The notes beneath the pieces are model-generated. The model ran no database searches, was not told where the DNA came from, and was given only the letters and a program-made list of their open reading frames with translations. Of a DNA stretch of 64,000 nt, positions 27,089 through 36,730 are shown one piece after another. Source of the DNA: Legionella sainthelensi (GTDB lineage Bacteria; Pseudomonadota; Gammaproteobacteria; Legionellales; Legionellaceae); NCBI RefSeq assembly GCF_900637685.1, contig NZ_LR134388.1, positions 4,096,934 through 4,160,933 on the forward strand, in the 5' to 3' direction. Positions within the stretch are counted from its first letter, which is position 1, and every line of letters starts with the position of its first letter. The translations under genes and the position numbers were made by a program.

Positions 27089-28201
27089 ATGATTAAAATG
27101 CCTGAAAGATCTCAGTTAAAAATTTTTTTAAGTGGCGATGTAATGACAGGTAGAGGTATTGATCAAATATTAAAACATCCTGCTGAACCCCAAATTTACG
27201 AATCGTACATTCAAGATGCCAGAGATTATGTTTTGCTTGCTGAACGTATTAATGGAAAAATTCCCCGCTTTAACCATGGGGATTACTTGTGGAGCGATGC
27301 TTTAAAAGAGCTTAATCGCAGACAACCTGATGTAAGCCTCATTAATTTGGAAACGAGCGTGACGAGTGACGGGCATCCTTGTATTAATATACCGAATGCA
27401 TCCCAAAAATATTGCTGCGCTCACAGCAGCACGAATTAATGCATGTTCCCTAGCCAATAACCATATTTTAGATTGGGGCATTAATGGTTTTTGTGAGACA
27501 CTTGCAACCTTAAATAAAGAAGGCATCGCTCATGCAGGAGCAGGACAAAATATATGTCAAGCACAAGAACCGGCGATTCTTTCCATTCCCAAGATCTCAG
27601 GACGAATTTTGATTTTCTCTATGGGGACATGTTCAAGTGGTATTCCAAAAAATTGGGGGCGACTGCAAATCAATCAGGCATTTGGTTATTTAACGATCTA
27701 AGTACTGAAACAATCAAACAAATAAAAATGACGATTGAATTCTACAAGCAACCAAGCGATTTTTGCATTATCAGTATTCATTGGGGAGGAAACTGGGTAG
27801 AACAAATCCCTTTACAACATCAACGTTTTGCGCATGAACTCATTGATACAGTAGGGATAAACCTAATCCATGGTCATTCCTCTCACCACCCGATTGGTAT
27901 CGAGTTATATAAAAATACCCCCATTTTATATGGTTGTGGGGATTTGATTAATGACTATGAAGGAATCACGAATTATAAGGAATTCAACAGTAATTTATCA
28001 TTAATGTATTTTTTGGAATTTGATACTACAGAATTAAAGTTGAAACAACTTAAATTGAGTCCTTTTGAGAGAAAAAAATTTAAACTTAACTATGCCAATG
28101 ATGAGGATTGTCAGTGGTTATTGAATGCATTACAGAAACAATCCACCCCTTTTGATACTCATTTTAAACTAAGAAATAATGTCATTTATTTAGAAGCTTA
28201 A
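27089..28201 (+). pseudogene. CapA family protein (PGA_cap metallophosphatase-like), two compensating frameshifts
   Basis: Joining three frames gives one CapA-like protein. The first part (27089 to about 27390) has LSGDVMTGRGIDQIL and LINLETSVT. The middle part, in the next frame (to about 27650), has YRMHPKNIAALTAA and SLANNHILDWG. The last part returns to the first frame and has FCIISIHWGGNW, GHSSHHPIG and YGCGDLIND. The first lesion is near TTAATATACC (one extra base, or TA-repeat loss); the second is a G5 run near 27656-27660 where six are expected. CapA-like proteins are calcineurin-type metallophosphoesterases linked to poly-gamma-glutamate capsules, but this subgroup may have another substrate. 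Two sequencing errors could explain the breaks. Confidence 0.85.
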
Positions 28202-28347
28202 AATATAGGAAATAAAAATCAATCACACAAACTAACTAAAAACAAGCCTTTTTTAAAAAAAGAAATTACAAAATCATTATTACAATCGGCAGGTCTATAC
28301 TTTGTTCATATGGGCCATAACCGCTTTACGAGCAAGGAGCCATTATA

Positions 28348-28806
28348 ATGTATAAAAATATTATGCTAGCACTTGATTGGAGTAACAAGATATCTGATTC
28401 TTTAGTAGAAGAAGTAATAAAACTCACTAAAGATCAAAACTCTAATGTGCGAATCATCCATGTTATTGATGAGACTTTTATCAACTATGGTGGGCCACCT
28501 TTTGACTATGTTTCAATTATTGCTTCTTGGCGGGAAGATAGTGAAAAGTTATTAAATAGCGCGTCAAAAAAAATAATTAGCCAATCACCCACTAAAGTCG
28601 ATACATTGGTTTTGGAATTAAAACCATTACAAGGTCGAGTGGCAGAGATCATTGTTGAGGCAGCAAAAGAATGGCCTGCAGATTTATTAGTTATAGGCAC
28701 ACATGGCCGGCGCGGCTTTAGCCGCTTCTTTCTGGGCAGCGTGGCAGAGAATATTGTTCGCATTGCCCCAACGCCAGTGCTCCTTGTGCGTGGCACTGAC
28801 GGATAA
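28348..28806 (+). CDS. universal stress protein (UspA family)
   Basis: A 152-residue cytoplasmic UspA-fold protein. The ATP-binding signature is present: VIGTHGRRGFSRFFLGSVAENIV, followed by the terminal strand PTPVLLVRG. The N-terminus MYKNIMLALDWS is typical. A GCAAGGAG site precedes the ATG. Usp proteins of this type bind ATP and respond to stress or growth arrest; the specific role here is unknown. It appears to stand alone. Confidence 0.92.
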   Translation: MYKNIMLALDWSNKISDSLVEEVIKLTKDQNSNVRIIHVIDETFINYGGPPFDYVSIIASWREDSEKLLNSASKKIISQSPTKVDTLVLELKPLQGRVAEIIVEAAKEWPADLLVIGTHGRRGFSRFFLGSVAENIVRIAPTPVLLVRGTDG

Positions 28807-29774
28807 GATATAGCAGCACCATTCGCTTTGACTATGTCAATGAAGAAGAATTTAGCGTCGTATTTTGTTCTGACGACATGAGCGGCGCTGTACTTTTATT
28901 TTTTCGGCGCGCGGTTGAAAAAAATCTAAAATTATTCAGTATGGAACTCACTACTTTTTCCGCCTCTTCCGCTGAATCAAATTGACAATAGCGACTGCTG
29001 GATACCTGTCTTGAGGTATTAAAAGATTGATTAATATCTGTTGCTAAAACCGGAGTAATGGATGAATTAAAGCGAATATTTGCCCCGTGATTTCCATCGC
29101 AACGATTAGAGCAGATCATGTTTAATCACTTCATAAGCCTGTGCCAAGCCTCTGCCATGACCACCTAATTTCGATTGTCCCTTTATCAGAAAGAATGGCA
29201 GATTGTCCTGCTAACTTAACAGCATAATCGAGATGGTCGTATCATGCCCTAAAAATTCAGAAGAAAATCCACTCCCATCATCAAATACACTTATAGATGC
29301 TTTATCAGTTGACTGATCATCAATAAATAATGTTTTCGCATCTGCATCCAGTGCATTTTTAATTAACTCACTCAAGCTTACTAACACCACATGGTGTGCA
29401 GCGGCCATGTGATCAACACCAATAGTCTGCACAGAACTTGTTCTTTATATTCTTGAATACGTAGTTCCCAGGATAATGGAGAACTGAAACTACCCTCTCT
29501 TAAAGAAACTAACTCTAAACTTATCATAAAATCTCTGCACATCTGGACTCAACAATCGTTGCAGCACCTGGACATGTTTACCAATTATTAGCCACCGCAT
29601 CCAAAATCAATGGTAGCTAAAATGGTGAGATTAGTCGATTGTTTGCATTTTTGTAACACGCACAACATACCTCGTGCATTAAGAATAAATCACGCTTGTC
29701 TTTAACTCATTTTGCGATAGCCTTTTTTAAGGTATAGTGATTAGTTACAGACTTTATATTTTCAGGATGAAACT
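28807..29774. other. gene-poor stretch with relics
   Basis: Apart from the ATPase relic (29106-29527) no intact gene is seen. On the plus strand 28806-28985 is open for 59 codons without a start, reading from YSSTIRFDYVNEEEFSVV and ending FSASSAESN, possibly a fragment. The promoter of the DUF6629 gene should lie near 29700-29760; TATAGT at 29733-29738 is a candidate -10. Confidence 0.4.
29106..29527 (-). pseudogene. decayed GHKL-type ATPase gene
   Basis: Pieces of a histidine-kinase/MutL-like ATP-binding domain are spread over frames on the minus strand. From 29527 the frame reads MISLELVSLREGSF to EYKEQVL. From 29432 it reads VDHMAAAHHVVLVSLSELI then KNALDADA (N-box) and VFDDGSGF (G1 box). 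Further down, in another frame, come ILSDKGTIEI and LGGHGRGLAQAYEVI (G2 box), stopping at 29106-29108. Several indels separate them, and the regions before and after the domain are not recognisable. This looks like true decay of a larger gene rather than one missing base. Confidence 0.6.
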
Positions 29775-30470
29775 ATGTGCTTTTCAGCTTCTGCCAGTTT
29801 TACTGCTGCTGGTGTTATTGCTGCCGTTGGTATTTGCTCTTTGCTCAAAGCACGCACTTATCCGTTATTTCTTTTTGCACTTACTCCTTTATTTTTTGCT
29901 GTACAACAAGCTTTAGAAGGCATTGTCTGGATTACCTTAATGTAGGGTGATTCTATGAGCCTTTTAAACAAAATAGGTATTTATGGATTTCTATTTTTTG
30001 CCGGTGCTTTTTGGCCAATTTGGCTATCGGGTTGTTTGTATCTTTTAGAAGAGAATAAAAAGCGTAAAAATGTACTCCTTATTGTTTTTATCATTGGTAT
30101 TATTGCCGCGAGTAAAATTTTATTTCGCTTAGTTGCGCATCAGCATACCGCCGTTATTAGCGACCACCATATTGATTACCCCATGTTTGCTTTGACCTAT
30201 AGCGTTTCTTCTATGAAACATGTTTTCTATTCCTATACTCTTGATATAGTTTTAACGATAGCCTACCTGATTGCCGTCATTGTTCCATTTTTTATCTCCA
30301 GTATTAAAAGCATGTGGATTATTGGTATGATAACGATTATAGGTTTTATTGTCGCCACAGTTTTTTATGCCTTAGCCTTCGGATCCGTATGGTGTTTTTT
30401 TGGGGCCCTATCCACAACTGCTACTTATTACATCGTCGCCAACTACACAAAAATGCATGTTAGTGCGTGA
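29775..30470 (+). pseudogene. DUF6629 family membrane protein interrupted by an in-frame TAG
   Basis: The first 56 codons (29775-29945) give the family N-terminus MCFSASASFTAAGV and VQQALEGIVW, then a TAG stop at 29943-29945. The same frame resumes at once (GDSMSLLNKIGIYGFLFFAG) and runs to 30470, giving about 231 residues in total with six or more hydrophobic helices, the length expected of the family. No base is missing, so a single CAG-to-TAG type change explains it. Either the gene is dead, or an internal ATG at 29955 makes a shortened protein. Function of the family is unknown. Confidence 0.75.
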
Positions 30471-30583
30471 TTTAAATAACCAGATAGGTAGCGATTGATA
30501 TCTATTTTTAGCGGTGGCATTGCTCCAGGAATAACTTCCTGATAAGGTAATCATCGAGTTATATTCGTCAGATTAGGTGAGGG

Positions 30584-31368
30584 ATGTTGCGACAATTAAT
30601 TGATCTTGTTCCATTTTGGTGGGTAGTAGTTATCTTTATCTGTTTTCTTGTTTTTACTACACTAAGCGCGGCGTTTATCTCTTCTCGTTTTTTTCTGTAG
30701 CTAATGATAAAGATCATTTTGAACGCTCCAATTCCATCATTGCCATCCTAAGCGGTGGATTTTCTGTATTATTAGCGTTTATTCTTATCACTGCCTGGAA
30801 TTATCTATTAAAAGCACAGGATAATGCCGCCCAGGAAGCTAATTTCTTAGCGGTAATGACGCACAATATTGCCGTGTTTCCACAAGAAAGCAAAATAAAG
30901 CTTTCAGAGGCCATCCGTAATTATACGGTTGCCGTAAGAGTAGAGGAGTGGAAAAGCATGGAAAAAGGAAAAGAAAGTCCAACTGCTGCCCAAGCATTAA
31001 GAGAACTATATAAAAACATGCAGTCCTTTACACCAACCACGCAATTAGAAAAAGTGTACTATTCGCAAGCACTACACAATCTTAATAACGTTCATAAACT
31101 GCGGCGAGATAGGATTAATCAATTATACAGTGTTATCCCTAGCCAATTAAGTGGGGCTCTCATTATTGGCTCCATTTTTTTAACATTGACCTTAGGTTTT
31201 ATCCGTGGCCAATCAAAATTTATCGATTTAATACCAATCATCGTTGTGGCAGTGGTACTGGGATTTAATTTAGGGATCGCGTTTAGCTTAGACTTCCCTT
31301 TTTCGGGTGATATTTCGGTAAAAAATAATTTCTTTTACCACGGCATCCTAAATACTTTTCACGATTAA
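30584..31368 (+). pseudogene. DUF4239 (bestrophin-like) membrane protein, frameshifted near the N-terminus
   Basis: The true start is ATG 30584 with GGTGAGGG before it, giving MLRQLIDLVPFWWVVVIF and ending at a TAG (30698-30700) after SSRFFL. One missing T in the seven-T run at 30688-30694 explains this. The next frame continues SVANDKDHFERSNSIIAILSG and then the usual DUF4239 body to 31368, with two C-terminal helices (about 175-215). Such proteins resemble bestrophin-type channels in topology, but their function is not established. The alternative start at 30616 makes an unnatural N-terminus. Confidence 0.75.
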
Positions 31369-31617
31369 AACCAATTAAATGATGATTTAAATACTGCTAC
31401 AAAGCCATTTCGTGGATTAAATTTTAACCATATGTTACAATATTTCCCACGCGATAATCTTCTCCCAAAGGCATAAGAGGAGAACTGGCTTCCTAGTTTT
31501 AATGATTAAACGGGTTCTCGCTAAGATGAGGTATGTCACAACATATTTAGCTTATCTTAGTAAGATCCGTTGATGTGTACTCACCTCTTTTTTTGAATTT
31601 TATCATTAGTCACACTA

Positions 31618-32802
31618 ATGAACTTCTTCACTAATGGAGAACCGCTCGTGCACACCCATAAACTGACTCTTAAAAATGTAACTGCGAATGAATTTCAGAC
31701 TGCTTTTGCCAACATACCGAATACAGCGGATACCCTTGATTTAACCAACAATGACCTAGGTTGCAAAAGTGTCGAGGAATTAGGATTAGCTTTTGCAAAA
31801 ATTCCAACGTCAGTGACCACACTAAATTTAGAGTACAATCATTTTCACCAAAGAAATGGCGAGGAGTTAGCGCTCATCTTTGCGAACATTCCTATTTCAG
31901 TGATCGCACTTAATTTGTACCATAATTTCCTAGGGCAAAGAGGTGTTAACGAATTAAAAATTGCCTTTGCGAAGATTCCCAAGTCGGTGACTTCGCTTAA
32001 TCTGGGTTTTAATCGTCTAGGCCGAAGAACTGGACGAGAACTAGCTGAAATCTTTGCTAGTATTCCATCCTCTGTCACTACTCTTGACTTAAGTCTTAAT
32101 AATCTTAACTTTAAAAGTAGCAACGAATTGGCAGCAACCTTTGAAAAATTTCCGCCCTTTATATCGCGCATTAGTTTAAGTTTTAATCATCTTAGTAAGA
32201 AAAGCGGTGAAGAACTCGCAATAATCTTTGCTAGTATTCCGACATCAGTTACTGCCCTTGATTTAAGTACGAATAGCCTTAACGAAAAAAGTGGCGCGGA
32301 ACTCGCAATAGCCTTTGCCCGTATCCCAACGTCTATAACTACTTTGGACTTGAGTCTTAATAAACTTGGCCAAAAAAGTGGCGAGGAGTTAGCCCAAGCG
32401 TTTACCAGTATACCAAGCTCCGTGACAACACTTGATCTGGGTAGTGATTGGCTTGATGTATTGGAGAAATTAAGCCAGCAAAAAATAGCGCTTGCGACGA
32501 TTACCCATTGTGTCATCACTTACAGCTCTGCTAAAGATCACACAACACAACTTAAACTACTCACGATGGTGTTTCCCAACCTAAACAAAGTGACGTTTAT
32601 GGATAAAGGAGCAAATGTATTCGCCAACCAAAATCCAGTGCAGGAAGCAAACTGGCTTAAATTATGCGGCATTAGAGACTCTGCACCTTCATTGCGCAAT
32701 CAAGCCCTGTTTTTTGTAGGCAAAAATAAAAATCATGACTTCATTAAAAACAATCTGAAATACCTTCCTAAGGAACTGAGCATACAATTACAAAATAATT
32801 AG
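31618..32802 (+). CDS. leucine-rich repeat protein
   Basis: This 394-residue protein has nine repeats of exactly 29 residues starting at positions 36, 65, 94, 123, 152, 181, 210, 239 and 268. The consensus is SVTTLDLSxNxLxxKSGEELAxxFAxIPT. The 29-residue period is that of ribonuclease-inhibitor-like LRRs, common in eukaryotes and in Legionella effectors. The C-terminal 100 residues (about 297-394) are not repeated. No signal peptide is present. A GTG at 31648 preceded by GGAG is an alternative start, because no clear ribosome site precedes the ATG. A host-interaction role is inferred from the fold only. Confidence 0.82.
   Translation: MNFFTNGEPLVHTHKLTLKNVTANEFQTAFANIPNTADTLDLTNNDLGCKSVEELGLAFAKIPTSVTTLNLEYNHFHQRNGEELALIFANIPISVIALNLYHNFLGQRGVNELKIAFAKIPKSVTSLNLGFNRLGRRTGRELAEIFASIPSSVTTLDLSLNNLNFKSSNELAATFEKFPPFISRISLSFNHLSKKSGEELAIIFASIPTSVTALDLSTNSLNEKSGAELAIAFARIPTSITTLDLSLNKLGQKSGEELAQAFTSIPSSVTTLDLGSDWLDVLEKLSQQKIALATITHCVITYSSAKDHTTQLKLLTMVFPNLNKVTFMDKGANVFANQNPVQEANWLKLCGIRDSAPSLRNQALFFVGKNKNHDFIKNNLKYLPKELSIQLQNN
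31723..32505 (+). repeat. nine 87-bp in-frame LRR-encoding repeats
   Basis: The codons of residues 36-296 form nine 87-bp units with recurrent blocks such as those encoding GEELA..FA.IP.SVT.LDL. The sixth unit (FISRISLSFN) is the most diverged. Confidence 0.7.
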
Positions 32803-33013
32803 GGTCTGTTGACACCTCATTAATTTAGGGAACCGATGAATCCATAAACGTTATCTAGCAAAGTTAAAGAAAAATATTCAGCCATACTTGTAATAGGAAT
32901 TCAATCATTATTATAGAAAACGGATGTGTTTTTTTAATCCACCACCCTATTTTTAATCATTATTAAACACCCCATGCTATAATAATATCGGTGGTGCTCA
33001 CAGGGAGAAAGTT

Positions 33014-33772
33014 GTGATATTAAAATATTATCAGGCTTGGCAAAAATTATTGTTTATTATGCTTTCTTTAGTTATCACGACATCTGGTTTTGCGATAAAT
33101 TTTCCTAATAAGCCAACGAATGATAGCTTCATCGTTGATGAGGCAAATCTTCTTGAGCCCACTACCACAAAACAAATTAATGAGCTGATTTTTCAGGTAT
33201 GGAATGAACAACGCATTCCAATTTATGTAGTGACCATTCCTTCTCTTGCTCACTATGATGCTTCAGGGCTAAGCATCGAACAATATGCATCAGAATTATT
33301 TAATAATTGGGGTATTGGCTCACCAGATCGTAACTATGGTGTTTTATTGTTGGTTTCAAAAGGCGATCGAAAAGCGCGTATTGAATTAGGGAAAGCCTAT
33401 GAGCATCGCTACGATAATGAAGCAACAGACATTATGCAAAATCTGATTATTCCTAATTTTAAAAATAATGATTATGCTTTAGGTATTTCAGAAGGAGTGC
33501 GTGGCTTAGCTGCCCTCGTGAGAGGACAGAGCATTCCTCTTCCAAAACAACCTTGGTGGGCGTGGCCATTACTTATTGGTAGCGTCATTTTAATTACTGC
33601 TGTAATTGTTTCATTATTTAAAAGTGGTCGAAGGGGATGGGGATGGGCCCTAATTGTATTATTGGCTACGGTCATAGGCTATCTGTTGTGGGCTGCTGCT
33701 AAAGCAGGTGGGAGCGGTGGTGGGTTTGGTGGAGGATCTTCAGGCGGTGGTGGTTCAACAGGATCTTGGTGA
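33014..33772 (+). CDS. TPM domain protein (YgcG-like), membrane-anchored
   Basis: The 252-residue protein has a signal peptide (about 1-27), a TPM domain (about 35-170, with FIVDEANLLEP, GIGSPDRNYGVLLLVSKGDRK cut at NYGVLLL, and RIELGKAYEH), two transmembrane helices (about 185-203 and 211-228) and a Gly/Ser-rich tail. It starts with GTG after GGGAGAAAGTT. TPM domains occur with LemA-type genes and have been linked to phosphatase activity or complex assembly; no lemA is seen here. It forms a pair with the next TPM gene, 31 bases downstream. Confidence 0.88.
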   Translation: MILKYYQAWQKLLFIMLSLVITTSGFAINFPNKPTNDSFIVDEANLLEPTTTKQINELIFQVWNEQRIPIYVVTIPSLAHYDASGLSIEQYASELFNNWGIGSPDRNYGVLLLVSKGDRKARIELGKAYEHRYDNEATDIMQNLIIPNFKNNDYALGISEGVRGLAALVRGQSIPLPKQPWWAWPLLIGSVILITAVIVSLFKSGRRGWGWALIVLLATVIGYLLWAAAKAGGSGGGFGGGSSGGGGSTGSW

Positions 33773-33803
33773 TGGTGTGTTCATAATAATTAAGGAATAA
33801 GGG

Positions 33804-34478
33804 ATGAAAAAAGCCAGTCATTCATTAACTACCGAGCAAATTCTGGAATTAGAAGCGGCAATTACTAATGCTGAACACAACACCAGTGGTGAAATTGTTC
33901 CTGTGATTGCTACTTGTTCTGCTCATTATCACCATGCAAATATGATGGTAGGATTTGTTTTTTCTTTGATTGCTTTTGCCGCATTATGGTGCATGACTGA
34001 AATGAAGCCCGGATCTACGTGGGGTGAAGAGCATATTCTCTCAGTTGGGTTGCCCATTTTTTTATTTACAGAAATTGCAGCTTTTATTTTAGGGTTGTTT
34101 TTGGCAGGACTAATTCCCCATTTGAAATTATTTTTTATTTCGCAAAAAGAAATGCAGCAGGAAGTAACCCGTGCGGCACATCAAGCGTTCTTTAATTTAC
34201 ACGTCGCAAAAACACCTACGAGTACCGGAGTGGTGATCTATATCTCTCTATTTGAACACATTGTTTGTGTACAAGGTGATACCGCCATCAGTGAAAAATT
34301 ATCACAAGAAGATTGGCAACATATCAAAGATTTGGTGATTCATGACATTAAGAAAAATCAACTAGCGTTTGGATTGAAAAATGCAATTTTAGAGATGGGA
34401 ACATTGCTAGCAAAACATTTTCCCGCTACCTCTAATAACTCCAATGAATTACATAACAAAGTTTATTTGTTGGACTAA
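33804..34478 (+). CDS. TPM domain membrane protein
   Basis: A second, different TPM protein of 224 residues. It has LEAAITNAEHNTSGEIVPVI at the start, then two helices (about 50-66 and 85-105), and the family motif TSTGVVIYISLFEH in its C-terminal half. It follows the signal-peptide TPM gene by 31 bases with AAGGAATAAGGG before its ATG. The two products probably act at the inner membrane together. Function unknown. Confidence 0.85.
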   Translation: MKKASHSLTTEQILELEAAITNAEHNTSGEIVPVIATCSAHYHHANMMVGFVFSLIAFAALWCMTEMKPGSTWGEEHILSVGLPIFLFTEIAAFILGLFLAGLIPHLKLFFISQKEMQQEVTRAAHQAFFNLHVAKTPTSTGVVIYISLFEHIVCVQGDTAISEKLSQEDWQHIKDLVIHDIKKNQLAFGLKNAILEMGTLLAKHFPATSNNSNELHNKVYLLD

Positions 34479-34602
34479 AATAGCGTTTATGCAAAAGTTA
34501 CCGTAGAAATCAAAACTTATTCGTCAGAAATCTCCCAGAATCGAGATATATGATAGTAATGAGTCAATAATCTCAAAGCTATAATTTCCCCAAAGACATC
34601 AA

Positions 34603-35094
34603 TTAAGGAGCGATCTCAAAAACCTCATAATTCTGGTATCTGTAGGATTGATACTTAGCCGATAACCGCTTCAGAATCCGTAACCAAAACATTTTTGCAG
34701 GATTATTGTCTTCCAGGACAGAAATTTCCCAACTGCCAGGATGAGATTTGATGGTAGTGAGGGCTGCTTCGGTTCCAATATTTTGCCTTCTAAATTCAGG
34801 CATTATAAAAAATTCGGCTAATTTCCACCTTAGAGATTCATTGAGCGTAATATCATGTACTAATGAAAACCCAATAACTTGGCCCTTATACTGAACGGCA
34901 TATGGGAATCTTTGTTCTTCAGACCAGTAGTTTTCAAAATAGGGGTATTGGAGATACTTTCCATCTTGCCCAAGTTCAAAATGTTTAAAAGCAGACCGTT
35001 GATTCTGCTCAAACATATAGAACTGCAATAAGTTGCTGATGATATTTTGATTGTCTTTGTTCACTCTATCAAGTGCGATCATATTTAAGTTCAT
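34603..35094 (-). CDS. GNAT family N-acetyltransferase
   Basis: This 163-residue GNAT protein has the acetyl-CoA motif FFIMPEFRRQNIGTEAALTTI (about 94-114) and the C-terminal strand EISVLEDNNPAKMFW. It looks intact. The start could be residue 5 (MIALDRVN). Substrate unknown. It is a lone gene convergent with the TPM pair. Confidence 0.85.
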   Translation of the reverse strand: MNLNMIALDRVNKDNQNIISNLLQFYMFEQNQRSAFKHFELGQDGKYLQYPYFENYWSEEQRFPYAVQYKGQVIGFSLVHDITLNESLRWKLAEFFIMPEFRRQNIGTEAALTTIKSHPGSWEISVLEDNNPAKMFWLRILKRLSAKYQSYRYQNYEVFEIAP

Positions 35095-35262
35095 ATAAGA
35101 AAGAGAAATCTCCTACTACCTCATCTTAAGAATGGGGTTCTTGATTTATTGGCTTTGTCCTAACCCCCATAAAATGATAACTAGTGACTGCTACAGTTAT
35201 GATGATTACAGGTTTAGTAATATAATCCAACTCGTCTGAATAGAAAAATAGTGATATAAAAA

Positions 35263-35886
35263 ATGCAATTTACCGACAGAAACTGGTTTTTAGACGAGTT
35301 ACCTGAGCAAGTTGATTACAGTTGGTTATCCAGATTAATGAAGTTTTGGCTAGAGACAGAAGCGCTGCCATTTAAGATGGGTGTTCTAGCGACAGTAGAT
35401 GAAAATGGGCTTCCAAAAAGCCGAACAGTAGCCATTCGTGAAATAAACGAACAGGGTTTGCTTTTTTTTACCCAACTGGGTAGTGCGAAAGTAGCACATA
35501 TTTCAGTTAATCCTTATGCTTCTTTTACTTTTCTGTTACCGAATACACAAAGACAAGTTACTGTCGCAGGTAGTGTAAGGCCAGTTGACGAAAGCGAAAA
35601 TTTAAAAAATTGGGTGACTTATGATCAAGAACGAAGGTTACGTTTTTTAGTTTATGGCACAAAGTCCGGACAGCTGATAAAAAAACAACGGGAGTTAGAT
35701 GAAGAGTTAGCTGCTTTAAGGGATCAATATAAAAAAACACTTCCAGAAATGCCTCGAGAGTATGTTGGGTATACGATTGTTCCGGAAGAGATAAAGTTTT
35801 ATCAATTAAATGAACACCGGTTGTCGGACTCAATAGCAGCAATCCGTACTAATGAAACCTGGACTTTAAGGCGATTTGTTCCTTAA
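35263..35886 (+). CDS. pdxH: PdxH, pyridoxine/pyridoxamine 5'-phosphate oxidase
   Basis: PdxH is the FMN enzyme that makes pyridoxal 5'-phosphate. The 207-residue protein has LATVDENGLPKSRTVAIREI, FFTQLGSAKVAH and the terminal RLSDSIAAIR ... WTLRRFVP, which correspond to family FMN and substrate contacts. However, residues that bind PLP are less strictly kept than in E. coli (for example LFFTQLGSAK where FYTNYxSRK is common). A related PdxH-like flavoprotein acting on another substrate is therefore possible. It is monocistronic. Confidence 0.8.
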   Translation: MQFTDRNWFLDELPEQVDYSWLSRLMKFWLETEALPFKMGVLATVDENGLPKSRTVAIREINEQGLLFFTQLGSAKVAHISVNPYASFTFLLPNTQRQVTVAGSVRPVDESENLKNWVTYDQERRLRFLVYGTKSGQLIKKQRELDEELAALRDQYKKTLPEMPREYVGYTIVPEEIKFYQLNEHRLSDSIAAIRTNETWTLRRFVP

Positions 35887-35965
35887 TCAGTACGTGTAAA
35901 GACAACACGCACGTGCAATAGAGCACCGTGCTCCAAAATCCCATGAACGTTAAGAACCAGACTCG

Positions 35966-36325
35966 TTAGTTTTTCAGCTCCACAACAGTGACTTTAATGG
36001 GTGTTCCCGATAAATTAACATCCTGGTGGGGTTCAAGACCTTGCTGTTTGCTTAAAAATCTGGGGGTGTTCGCTTTTAGCACCATGGTTTTTTGCTCACC
36101 AGACTTGTATTTTACTAAAAGCGTCACATTTCTTTCAGCGGTAACTACTCTAGCCGTTTGGTGCGTATGGTATGCGAGAGGTTGGTTAGGGCAGATTGTT
36201 GTCTGCCACACTTTTGTTTGATCGTTATCTATAAAAACGTTTCGTTTGGTCTCACATTTGTTTGTTTGCGCGGTATTTGCGAAGGAATATGATGCCACAA
36301 GAAAGAGCAATAAAAATTTTTTCAT
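35966..36325 (-). CDS. small secreted cupin-like protein
   Basis: From the ATG at 36325 (AGAGGA ten bases upstream) this encodes a 119-residue protein with signal peptide MKKFLLLFLVASYSFA. The mature part contains CPNQPLAYHTHQTARVV, a small-cupin-like His pair, and short beta-rich segments to the end. Two Cys (in KCETKR and TICPNQ) may form a disulfide. Function unknown; it is probably periplasmic. The upstream in-frame extension from 36355 has no ribosome site. Confidence 0.65.
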   Translation of the reverse strand: MKKFLLLFLVASYSFANTAQTNKCETKRNVFIDNDQTKVWQTTICPNQPLAYHTHQTARVVTAERNVTLLVKYKSGEQKTMVLKANTPRFLSKQQGLEPHQDVNLSGTPIKVTVVELKN

Positions 36326-36730
36326 AATGGGTAATCCTCTGTTTTGCACTAACAAACAACAAGGTAGGTTTAAAACTGCGAAAATATCATGCGGTGCATT
36401 TAATTTTCAAGATATTTTCTCACGTTATTGACTAAGAGGGTTATTGTGGAGCATATGATTTTTAATTACTTGATTGCCTTTTCTTTAGGGTGGTGCTTTC
36501 CCTTTCATACATAAAAAAATGCCCCGTTAACCAAGATTATCAGAGAGCTCTTTGACGCGGCGAGGACACCCTTAATAAGGTCTGATTCATCCTAAAATTA
36601 GTTTTAGATTACTTCAAAAAGTATTAACCTAAGGGGGTTTCTCAATCTAAAATAAATACAGAGTTTTTATTTTTCTATCTTTATTAGTTTGGTATGATGC
36701 TTTTAAGATAAGCAATTGACTTATAGGGCT

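Noticed and set aside
28832..29119. 95-residue minus-strand open frame
   Set aside because: Serine-rich shadow-like composition with no motif; the conserved G2 text of the ATPase relic lies in another frame over its upstream end.
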